Positions 1-7,545 of a DNA stretch of 64,000 nt are shown here, one piece after another (position 1 is the stretch's first letter; every line of letters starts with the position of its first letter). The stretch lies in contig JAFIGU010000095.1 of NCBI GenBank assembly GCA_017849555.1, forward strand, positions 1 to 64,000. The letters are read 5' to 3'. Below the pieces are notes generated by a model. That model ran no database searches and had not been told where the DNA came from. It saw nothing but the letters and a program-made list of their open reading frames with translations. This DNA is from Sphingomonas sp. (lineage in GTDB: Bacteria; Pseudomonadota; Alphaproteobacteria; Sphingomonadales; Sphingomonadaceae). The position numbers were made by a program, and so were the translations under genes.

Positions 1-129
1 CGCACTGTCATCGAGCAACTGCCCCGCTGGCTAACCCACTACAATGAGGTCCATCCGCACAAGGCGCTAGGCTACCGATCACCCCGCGAGTACATCACCC
101 AAACCCGCGAGGCCTCGTCAGGCAATTAG
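1..129 (+). CDS. IS3-family transposase, C-terminal fragment (cut by window edge)
   Basis: The reading frame from base 1 encodes 42 residues and ends in TAG at 127-129. The peptide carries the [16 protein letters not shown] signature typical of the C-terminal end of the IS3-family OrfB (DDE, rve-type) integrase core, including the conserved YN..RPH-like and LGY.SP.EY positions. Only the tail is visible, so completeness of the transposase and its upstream orfA cannot be judged. The insertion sequence marks a mobile patch at the left side of the defence-like cargo. Confidence 0.85.
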   Translation, partial: RTVIEQLPRWLTHYNEVHPHKALGYRSPREYITQTREASSGN

Positions 130-141
130 GGGGCAACGACA
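129..141. repeat. Probable right terminal inverted repeat of the IS3-family element
   Basis: The G-rich stretch just after the transposase stop, read on the minus strand, begins TGTCGTTGCCCCC. A TG start followed by a C-rich run is typical of IS3-family terminal repeats. The left repeat is outside the window, so the match cannot be confirmed and the exact end (about 141) is inferred. Confidence 0.5.
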
Positions 142-368
142 CCCCCCGAGCGCGGTGCTCCTCTCGCCATTTTCGACCCGCTCCCCAAGGCACTATGAAC
201 GGATACGTAAAAATGGAAAGTTAAGTCCAGTTCTTCGTGGGCGCTCAGGGTCTCTCCAAAATGAATGGATCGGAGGTGCATGGGGCGGGCAGGTTACGCG
301 CCCGGTAGAATTGCCTATGTCGGGGATCGAGTTCCGGACTCGGCGGCCGGAAACACATTGGGGGAAGC

Positions 369-1265
369 ATGACGACGGTTTCGTCGCTGAGCGAGTTCAT
401 CGAGGCGATCTTGGGGCGGACCGCGGATCCGTCCAGGATCGTGACCTATCGCGGCCACGGAAACGCCGGCTACACCCTCTCGCCGTCGATCTTCCGAAAA
501 GCGGTGACGCGCGAGAACGAGCACTTACTGCTGCGCGAGCTGGTCGCCGCCCATCCGGAAGACTTCGTTACGGACGCCAGCGCGCTCGAGATGCTGGTCC
601 GGATGCAGCACTACTCGTTGCCGACGCGGCTGCTCGACGTCTCAATGAACCCGCTGGTGGCCCTCTACTTCGCATGCGAAAGCGTCAAGAGACGGGTGAC
701 CGTGCCCGGATCCGGCAAGAGGACTAGGTCCGTGGAGGCGGACGGCCAGGTCGTCGCCCTTGCGGTCGGTCGCGCGCGCATCCGCTATTTCGACAGCGAT
801 CAGGTGAGCTGCATCGCGAACCTCGCCAGGCTCCGATACGATCTCAAGGAGAAGATCGACACGTCCCTCCCTCAGGACAGTTTCAATGCCGAGCTGCCAA
901 TCAAGCGGCTGCTTCATTTCATTCGGCAGGAGAAGACGGGATTCGAGCCGGAGATCGTGCCGTCGGATCTCAACGACATCGTCCTGGTGAAGCCGAAGCA
1001 GAGCAATAAGCGCATCCTGGCGCAATCCGGAGCCTTCTTCGCCTTCGGCCTTACTTCGGAGCTGACCGACAGCAATCGAGTGGGCATCCGGGTGGAGCGG
1101 ATCACCGTCGTTGGCGATCGAAAGGCCAAGATCCTCGATGAGCTCGACAAGCTCGGAATCAACGAGAAAACCCTGTTCCCCGAGATCGAGCGGGCGGCCC
1201 GCTACCTTACCGGCAGCCTGTCCACCGGCATCACGGCCTCGAAGCTAATCTCCGCCTCGCACTGA
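369..1265 (+). CDS. FRG-domain protein
   Basis: A 298-aa protein with the hallmark N-terminal FRG pattern: TYRGHG near residues 26-31, SPSIFR near 39-44, then MQHYSLPTRLLD and NPLVALYFAC near 80-105, which match the family's QHyGlPTRLLD..NPLvALYFA block. The biochemical role of FRG domains is not established; they are frequent in prophage and defence islands. The ATG is preceded by a strong GGGGGA Shine-Dalgarno sequence six bases upstream or closer. There is no signal peptide or membrane segment. It stands alone on the plus strand between the IS end and the 3' end of the convergent kinase/ATPase gene, so it may be a separate defence gene or an accessory to the neighbouring operons. The domain call is firm, the function unknown. 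Confidence 0.85.
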   Translation: MTTVSSLSEFIEAILGRTADPSRIVTYRGHGNAGYTLSPSIFRKAVTRENEHLLLRELVAAHPEDFVTDASALEMLVRMQHYSLPTRLLDVSMNPLVALYFACESVKRRVTVPGSGKRTRSVEADGQVVALAVGRARIRYFDSDQVSCIANLARLRYDLKEKIDTSLPQDSFNAELPIKRLLHFIRQEKTGFEPEIVPSDLNDIVLVKPKQSNKRILAQSGAFFAFGLTSELTDSNRVGIRVERITVVGDRKAKILDELDKLGINEKTLFPEIERAARYLTGSLSTGITASKLISASH

Positions 1266-1290
1266 ACGCTGAAAGAGCTGTCATTCCAGC

Positions 1291-1321
1291 ACGCCCGGCA
1301 GCAACGCTCTTGGCCGGGCGT
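1291..1321. terminator. Hairpin between convergent FRG and kinase/ATPase genes
   Basis: A perfect 9-bp inverted repeat, ACGCCCGGC and GCCGGGCGT, with a 13-nt loop starts 25 bases after the FRG stop codon. No T-run follows on either strand, so it is not a classical intrinsic terminator, but the placement between convergent genes suggests a transcription or mRNA 3'-end stabilising role. The rest of the 1,266-1,532 gap shows no recognisable gene. Confidence 0.35.
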
Positions 1322-1532
1322 CGCGCTGATATCGTCCGCTCGCGCCAAGGCCGGCATCTTCGTCGTAGAGGACCTCGGCGACGTGGGTAGAAAACGGCGC
1401 GCCATCGTGAAGGCTTGGCAGATGCCGAGGCGCGGGCGAGAACGAGGTCGACGGTTTTCATGACAAATCAGTTATTTGACTTCCCATCGGCTATTCTGGC
1501 CGATCGGGCATCTTAGGAAGACCGCTTGTAAT

Positions 1533-4500
1533 TCAGCCAAGCGGATCGCGTCGTTCAATTTGGTAGAGTGTGGTCTCGCCTACACCCTGGGTGAATCGAT
1601 TGGCATCGAATGTCGCGGGCGCCACGTACCAGACCTCGTTCACAGGAAGGATTGAGCTCAGGATCGCTGCCGCTGTTGCCTGGATCTTGTTGCCCGTCAG
1701 GCCGAGTTCGAAATTAAAGCCGCCATCGACATACCAGCTTTGATGAGTGCGCGCGATGATCGACAGGATCGCCTCAAGATCGGAAGCATCTGCGGAAACC
1801 AACTCACCCGCCCGGCTTTCTTCCAGCGCCACTCGCCCCGCCATCTCGGCAACCTTGGCACGGGCTGTGTCGGCCGCGTCGACCATAAGTTCGACCGCGT
1901 CATATTCTCGGGCCTCCATCAGATGCAGTATGCGCTCATGCTTGGCAGAGGCGAATGCGCACAACCCGCGCTTGCGCGTTCCGTCGCTCTCGGTCGTGAG
2001 CAGCGAAATCGGGCTATACGGTCCCTGTTCCCCAGTCAGCACCGACTTGAGCGCGGCGAGCGTCTCGTGCCGATTATAAGATGCATGCGCGTCGAGCACC
2101 GCCTGCAGTTCGGCTTCGTTTGGCGAATATCGTTCAGCTGCGGTGTAGGCGATCGTCAGTGACCGACGATCCAACAAGCCGGAGCGCACCATTTTGAAAA
2201 GGGCCGGCTTAGCGAGCCCGGTGATGTCAACCACCACTTCGCCTTCGAGCTTGGGCAGCGTCCCGCTTCGCACCGCATCATAAGGCAGCTCTTCGACCAC
2301 GATACCTTCGCTTGCGGCCTTCGCCAGCATACCGTCCGCGTGTCCCGGTATTGCGTAACGGGCGGCCAAGATTCGTTTCGGCCGCGTGGCACTGAGCAGT
2401 CGGTCGAAGGATATCGGCGTGCGATCCTCAAATCCCAGGCCGATCAAGAGGGTATCGACGACGCTGGGCATTCCGGCGAGCTGGAGGCGTTTAACCGAGG
2501 GCATCTCGAGCGCCGAGAGAACGATCGGCTCGGCGTCTGCATCTTGAACAGGCGACGTGTCGGGGAACATCAGCTGCACCGGTGGTATTCGGACGAATTC
2601 ACGCGGCCGCTCGACCGATGGCACCGAGGCTTCCTCGGCCTCATCCCAAGAATCCGACGTGGCCAAGTTGCGAAGAAGGATTTCCTTTCCGGCCTTGGGC
2701 TTGCGAAGCCACTCCTCCAAACCCTCTCCGGAGAGTTCAAACCGATCGCGTTCTGCGAGCCCGATCGAATTCACCAAGCCATAGAGCTTGCGATAGGAAA
2801 GCTGGAACTGCTGCGTGGGATTAGAGTCGCGCGTCTTCGTGCGCGGCGCCGCGCCGGTAAACACGAAGACGCCCGCATCGACAAGTTCGCGAAGCCGCGC
2901 CATCTGTTCCTCGACGTCGCCGGACGTGATCCTCACATAGATCGAGGTGTACTGCCGCAATCGCTTCGACCCAGGGTCTTTGCCCGACTGCATCAGCAAA
3001 TGGTAGGACGCCTCAGCGAAGCTCATCGCCACCGCCTTCAAATCGCTGTCGCGACGATCGAGATGGTAGAGGTAGCGCGCGCAGAAGTCTTGAAACGCGG
3101 CGCTCTGATGCTGCGCCGGTACGGGCAGCTCCTTGCTTCCGCGCGCAATAATAGCCTGATAAATCTGGATCACGCTTCCGATGTCGCCGACACATACACC
3201 CGTGAGTGCGCTTAACCCGCGATAGAGCTTCTTGCGGTCACCGGACGTCGGCTGGGTGCTGACGATGCCGCGGGCGATGGACTCGAGATCGATGTCGCCG
3301 AGTACATCCTTCGGCTCGGCGTTCGGGTGACCCGGATTGAAGCGCGAACGCGCCAGAAGGATCGCGTTGACGAAATCCCTCCCCCCACCCGGTCGCTTCA
3401 GCCGCTCATATACTTCAGCGCCGAGATCGAAGGTTTGGAAGTCGCGCCCCGCAGCGGCCGGGTGCAACTCACCAGGCGATTTGAGCGTGAGGAAGATCGT
3501 TTGTGCTTCGGAGGTCAGCTTGAACGCGCAGTCGGCGTGCTGGAAGATGAGAGCCGACAGCAACTCTTCGATCCGACTTGTGTCGAGATAGCGTGTCGAT
3601 ACGTCGTCAAGCAGGAACAACACCTGCGCGTTGCGCCAGACCACGGCGGAAGCGCGAACAGCTGACGCGAGATGGGGAAATGCGATGGCAGGTGTGGTTG
3701 CGATGCGATATTCGCTGTCGACCCTGCTGAGCCGAACCAAAAGGTCAACGAGCGAGCGCTCCAATTGCTCGATCGTCGCCGGCTCCGGGATGAGGGGCGC
3801 CGGTTCGAGCACTTCAGCAACCGCTCGCGCAATCGCCGCTGCGGCATCTGGCTCGACGGCGGCTGGATCGAGGTCATCGAGATGCGCCAAAGCACGCGCC
3901 GCTGCTGCGGCGTACGCAACCACCAACCGCGCGAACAACTGCTCGGCGGATGGTCGAACTTCGTCCTTTCGTATTGGTATCAGCCGCTGTGCCGAGACGA
4001 ACAGGCCCACGTATTTGTCCTGCCCGATGCGCTGAAGAGCGTCTGCCTCGCTCTCTCCCGACCGTACTGCAGCGCGCGCATGGAACTGAACTGAGTGGAG
4101 CAGCATCGTCTTGCCGCACCCCCGCATCCCGGTCATGACCAAGGGACCGGGAGCACTCACGCGGTCGACCCAGGTGTTCTCGGGATCGACGAGCAGTTGC
4201 GGGACGTACCATGCGTCCATCGTCTGCGCGTTGTAGGACTCTTCAAATCGGCGCAGCACGAGATTCTCGCGCCAGGGGCGCCACGGTTCCGCGACCTTAT
4301 GATATTCGGTGCGAATCAACCGAACCATGTCCTCGGCTGAGGGAGGGCGCTGATTTTCGGTCGTCGCAGCTAGCGACTGCGCGATCCCGAGAAGCTTGAG
4401 CGCGACGCGTTTGTCGAGATCGGCAGCCTCCTCGCCGTCCAGGAGCAGGCGCTCGGCCATGCGCTGTAGATGTTCGCCGATCCAGTGAATGTCGCCGACG

Positions 4501-5174
4501 TGGATGCCTCCCGAACGACGGTCGGCCGCCACCGATCCCAAATCGATCGCCTTCGCCCGCAAACCGGGTTCTATCGCATCGCCTCGGCGCCAGGCTGCCT
4601 TCGGCAGCTGTTCGACGACGATATTCGCGGCGTGCAGGTCGTTGTGGTGCTTGAGGCGAAGCTCGAACTCATCGCGCATCCTGAATAGGTCGCATGCGAT
4701 CTGCGCAGCCTGCGCAGCGCCGAGGGGCAGGTGGCCCGACAAATACTCTTCCAGCGGCTCCCCATCGACATACGCCAGTTCCACAACATGGCACGGAAGC
4801 ACCGTACCTCCGAAGTCGATGTCCGCATCGAACATATCCTCCACGCCCACGATGAACTCCGCACCTGCGGCGACCTCTGCGTGGCGGCGAACCTCTTCCT
4901 CAAAGTCTTTGCCGAACTTCTCGTACATCGCCCTCGGAGTGACTTTGAGCACACGTTGCGGGCGGATCGGACCGGAGCGCCGCCCGACGAACGCAGCTCC
5001 GTAAAAGCCCCGCCCAAGGGGCCGTTCGACCTCGAACTTGTCGATCTTGGTGGGCGCCGAAGTCAGCGGGAATCCGTATTCCTTGCCGCAGGTCGGACAT
5101 TCGTCCGACAGCCGCTTGCGTGAATAGTCGTTGGAGGGGCAGTTGAAGCAGCAATATTTCCCACTTTCAGACAT
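1533..5174 (-). CDS. Zinc-ribbon / Ser-Thr kinase-like / ORC-type P-loop ATPase / CARF-like fusion protein
   Basis: A 1213-aa multidomain protein. An N-terminal zinc ribbon has Cys at 8, 9, 12, 26 and 29. A protein-kinase fold follows: glycine-rich loop LGRGFYGAAF at 53-62, the VLK lysine at 77, the catalytic loop HNDLHAANI near 178-186, and DLGS in place of DFG near 213. A P-loop ATPase comes next, with Walker A GMRGCGKT near 347-354 and Walker B VLFLLDDVS near 520-528, like ORC/CDC6 or STAND ATPases in defence islands. The C-terminal third has LLIGLGFEDRT near 911 and VVVDITGLAKP near 980, which resembles the D-x-T-G-G-x-K motif of CARF-type Rossmann sensors. That last assignment is inference. 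The start codon overlaps the end of the upstream phosphorylase-fold gene by 8 bases, so the two are translationally coupled. The likely role is a sensor or switch of a defence system. No transmembrane segment is evident. Confidence 0.75.
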   Translation of the reverse strand: MSESGKYCCFNCPSNDYSRKRLSDECPTCGKEYGFPLTSAPTKIDKFEVERPLGRGFYGAAFVGRRSGPIRPQRVLKVTPRAMYEKFGKDFEEEVRRHAEVAAGAEFIVGVEDMFDADIDFGGTVLPCHVVELAYVDGEPLEEYLSGHLPLGAAQAAQIACDLFRMRDEFELRLKHHNDLHAANIVVEQLPKAAWRRGDAIEPGLRAKAIDLGSVAADRRSGGIHVGDIHWIGEHLQRMAERLLLDGEEAADLDKRVALKLLGIAQSLAATTENQRPPSAEDMVRLIRTEYHKVAEPWRPWRENLVLRRFEESYNAQTMDAWYVPQLLVDPENTWVDRVSAPGPLVMTGMRGCGKTMLLHSVQFHARAAVRSGESEADALQRIGQDKYVGLFVSAQRLIPIRKDEVRPSAEQLFARLVVAYAAAAARALAHLDDLDPAAVEPDAAAAIARAVAEVLEPAPLIPEPATIEQLERSLVDLLVRLSRVDSEYRIATTPAIAFPHLASAVRASAVVWRNAQVLFLLDDVSTRYLDTSRIEELLSALIFQHADCAFKLTSEAQTIFLTLKSPGELHPAAAGRDFQTFDLGAEVYERLKRPGGGRDFVNAILLARSRFNPGHPNAEPKDVLGDIDLESIARGIVSTQPTSGDRKKLYRGLSALTGVCVGDIGSVIQIYQAIIARGSKELPVPAQHQSAAFQDFCARYLYHLDRRDSDLKAVAMSFAEASYHLLMQSGKDPGSKRLRQYTSIYVRITSGDVEEQMARLRELVDAGVFVFTGAAPRTKTRDSNPTQQFQLSYRKLYGLVNSIGLAERDRFELSGEGLEEWLRKPKAGKEILLRNLATSDSWDEAEEASVPSVERPREFVRIPPVQLMFPDTSPVQDADAEPIVLSALEMPSVKRLQLAGMPSVVDTLLIGLGFEDRTPISFDRLLSATRPKRILAARYAIPGHADGMLAKAASEGIVVEELPYDAVRSGTLPKLEGEVVVDITGLAKPALFKMVRSGLLDRRSLTIAYTAAERYSPNEAELQAVLDAHASYNRHETLAALKSVLTGEQGPYSPISLLTTESDGTRKRGLCAFASAKHERILHLMEAREYDAVELMVDAADTARAKVAEMAGRVALEESRAGELVSADASDLEAILSIIARTHQSWYVDGGFNFELGLTGNKIQATAAAILSSILPVNEVWYVAPATFDANRFTQGVGETTLYQIERRDPLG

Positions 5175-6309
5175 TCACACACTCCATCGCCACAGGCGGC
5201 GAGCCAGTCGGCGTCGCGTCGATCGTAATCGCACTCCGCAGCGCGGCCTCAAAAGTCCGCCTCGTAGCCTCCGGGCAACGAATAGACAGTAGCTCTTCCC
5301 CGGGCTCGACACGATCGCCGGGCCGGGCCCGAAGAAACAGGCCGGCATCGTCAGGATAGCCGGGCGACGTACCCTGCGCTTGCATGACCGCGGTGCGGAT
5401 TTTGTCGAGATCGTAGCGAACATGTCCCGTCGTGTCAGCAACGAGTGGGCGATTATGACAAACTGCAATCTCGTCGGCATATTTCCGAAATGCGTGTTCG
5501 GTCCCGCCCTGCGCTTCAATGTTGCGAATGGCGGCCTTAGACATTCCCCTGCGATCGAATTCTGCCGGGCCGCCGACCGCTGACACCATCGAGGCGCAGG
5601 CCTCGACATGCTCGGCAAGCCAAGCATTTTCGTCGCCATCCAGAACAAGCTTGAGGGCAAGCAACGCTTCCCCACGACCGACGAACGGCTGAAATGGTCG
5701 GCTCGCGTCGGTCAAGAGGCAGACTGGCTCCATGCGGAGAATGCGCGCCACTTCGCAAAATTTTCGGGAGGCCTGCCTCGCTTCGGAGAAATCGGAGCCG
5801 AAGTTGCCGTGGCTCGCCACTCTCACCTCCAGGCCGACCCGCTTGACCCCCATCGCGACTTTTTTCGACAATAAGCTGGCGATTGCGAGATCGGGGACAG
5901 CCTGGGCTCCGACCTGTTGTCGATATCGGAAGAGTGCTGCGTCCGCCGGTGCGAAGGTACCGCCGGCATCGACATGGACGTAGTTGCAATTCGCAAGCAG
6001 TCGGCCGGCTGCCGCGGCGTCAAGTGCTGTCCGGTAGCCGGGAATTGTTCCGAGCACGTCGATACCACCAGCTGGGCGGCCTGGCACTCCCAGTTTCGGC
6101 ACCAGCCATCCGGTCGCGACGAGCATTGGAGGGCATAACAGGGTCGAAAGGCTAGTCGGGCCTCCCGTCGAAGCGATATCCGCCGTAGTGGCATCTCCAA
6201 GATTAAGCTGACTGCCGGAGGCGGCAAGCTGGAGGGCCAGCTCGGCAATCTGTTCGAGATTAAGGCCGTCGAAAACTGCCGTGCGGACTACTTTTTCGAA
6301 ACGATGCAT
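5167..6309 (-). CDS. Divergent thymidine-phosphorylase-fold protein (DeoA-like)
   Basis: A 380-aa protein alignable along its length with pyrimidine nucleoside phosphorylases, which are usually 430-440 aa. Matching blocks are ASTGGPTSLSTLL, PKLGVPGRPAGG.D.L..IPGY, FAPAD, and AIASLLSKKVAMG followed by EVRVASHGNFG. By alignment from memory to E. coli DeoA, the pyrimidine-contact Arg, Ser and Lys (R171, S186, K190) are kept at identical spacing. The phosphate-site residues are replaced: the DKHSTGG block reads DIASTGG, and the SGRG and GGT positions read PGRP and GGI. It may therefore bind pyrimidine nucleosides without phosphorolysis, or act as a hydrolase. It is the first gene of a leftward operon and overlaps the kinase/ATPase gene by 8 bp. 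A weak GAGAG Shine-Dalgarno sequence precedes its ATG. Fold call firm, activity uncertain. Confidence 0.75.
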   Translation of the reverse strand: MHRFEKVVRTAVFDGLNLEQIAELALQLAASGSQLNLGDATTADIASTGGPTSLSTLLCPPMLVATGWLVPKLGVPGRPAGGIDVLGTIPGYRTALDAAAAGRLLANCNYVHVDAGGTFAPADAALFRYRQQVGAQAVPDLAIASLLSKKVAMGVKRVGLEVRVASHGNFGSDFSEARQASRKFCEVARILRMEPVCLLTDASRPFQPFVGRGEALLALKLVLDGDENAWLAEHVEACASMVSAVGGPAEFDRRGMSKAAIRNIEAQGGTEHAFRKYADEIAVCHNRPLVADTTGHVRYDLDKIRTAVMQAQGTSPGYPDDAGLFLRARPGDRVEPGEELLSIRCPEATRRTFEAALRSAITIDATPTGSPPVAMECVNV

Positions 6310-6566
6310 TTGCTACTCTCGTATATCTCAAGCGCAGCGATGCAACCGCCTAAGAGCAGTCCCGCAGAGTGCCTCTCCGCCATGATAGCGATCGATGCCA
6401 TTTATCATGCGGAGAAGGGCGCAGATGCGCTTCGCGCGGTTGAGGAGGACATGGCACCTCCCGCCCCGGCAACTATCTGAGGTATCACTTTCCCTGCCGC
6501 GAATAGGTGTCATACGGCCAAAGCAGAAGGTAAGACGGAACAAATGGGGAATATTCGATTGCCTTC
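6310..6566. promoter_or_regulatory. Shared divergent promoter region of the two nucleoside-enzyme operons
   Basis: 257 bp lie between the starts of the leftward phosphorylase-fold operon and the rightward nucleosidase operon. No convincing protein is encoded here. It must hold the promoters for both operons. I could not point to unambiguous -35 and -10 boxes, although AT-richer patches occur near 6,318-6,326 and 6,525-6,555. If the nucleosidase starts at a later codon, the region extends up to about 6,641. Confidence 0.5.
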
Positions 6567-7544
6567 ATGGCCTGCCGATGCCAATGGGAGCCGTTGAGGT
6601 TGGAGACGTTTAGGCATGCAGATTCGACCGGGGGCCCGCTGGTGAAGCGCCTGCTCGCCTCCCTCTTGGGATCCCGGCAAGCGCCAACGATCGAGGTCGC
6701 GAAGCGAGTTGCCCCGACGGGACGCGTCGGACGCGTCAGGGTTGGGATAATCACGATCATTGAGGAAGAATTCGAGGCCGCGAAGTCGATCTTCGGGTTG
6801 AACCACAACATTCCCGGGACGCCCTACTTCGTGGATTGCGACCAAGGCATAAGGGAGTGGGACTTGGCTCTGATCCAGGCCTCGGACCGCTCCAACGTGC
6901 CCATATCTGCCGATGCCACCGATTTCATGGAGGACCTGCGTCCGCAGGTGATGATCCTGCTGGGCGTCGCGGGCGGCCTTTGTGATGACAAAAACCAAGG
7001 CCGGGACGGAATTCGTACCGGCGACGTCGTGTTCGCTGACCAGGTCAATTACGTAGAGTTCCTCAAGATCGACAATAACGCCGCCAGGGTTCGCAGCTAC
7101 GCTATCGACCATCCGTCGGAACCCCTGCGCAAGAACGTATGCGCGCCGATCTCAAAGACCTTCAGCATTCGCGACGCGCTGGACGCGGACCACCAGCCCC
7201 CGGATGCGGGCGCCCCATGCAAGATCCACGTGGGCGGAATTGTGTCTGCCGAGAAGGTGTTGGGGGACGTCCACAGCCCCGTGCAGAAGCAGTTGCTCGA
7301 GCCCTTCGACAAGCCACTTGCAGTTGACATGGAGTCCATCGGGATGGCCAGGGCCGTCTGCCACGGGCGGGGATCGTTCTGGTACCACCCTCGCTATGTG
7401 ATCATCAGGGGCATCTCGGACCTGGTTGCCGACGGGGAAAACAACGAGCAGCGCGCACAATGGAAGTCCTTCGCCGCGCACGCCGCCGCGCTGGTAGCAA
7501 GGCAGTTCGTCCAGACCCTCCCGCTCGATATTGGAGGGAATTGA
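6567..7544 (+). CDS. PNP/UDP-phosphorylase superfamily nucleosidase (MTAN-like)
   Basis: A 325-aa protein with the full signature of the PNP_UDP_1 superfamily. GIITIIEEEFEA near residues 60-71 carries the catalytic-loop Glu of MTA/SAH nucleosidases. LLGVAGG followed by D and GDVVFADQV holds the central strand. GGIVSAEKV precedes AVDMESIGMA near 254, with the ribose-contacting Glu, and IIRGISDLVAD near 281 holds the catalytic Asp. All three key residues therefore look intact. In defence systems such as Detocs, CBASS and some Avs proteins, this domain acts as a nucleotide-cleaving effector. The stop is one base from the start of the NACHT-like NTPase gene. The first about 55 residues look non-homologous to the fold, and an in-frame GTG at 6,642 is an alternative start, so the N-terminus is uncertain. 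Confidence 0.85.
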   Translation: MACRCQWEPLRLETFRHADSTGGPLVKRLLASLLGSRQAPTIEVAKRVAPTGRVGRVRVGIITIIEEEFEAAKSIFGLNHNIPGTPYFVDCDQGIREWDLALIQASDRSNVPISADATDFMEDLRPQVMILLGVAGGLCDDKNQGRDGIRTGDVVFADQVNYVEFLKIDNNAARVRSYAIDHPSEPLRKNVCAPISKTFSIRDALDADHQPPDAGAPCKIHVGGIVSAEKVLGDVHSPVQKQLLEPFDKPLAVDMESIGMARAVCHGRGSFWYHPRYVIIRGISDLVADGENNEQRAQWKSFAAHAAALVARQFVQTLPLDIGGN

Positions 7545-7545
7545 C

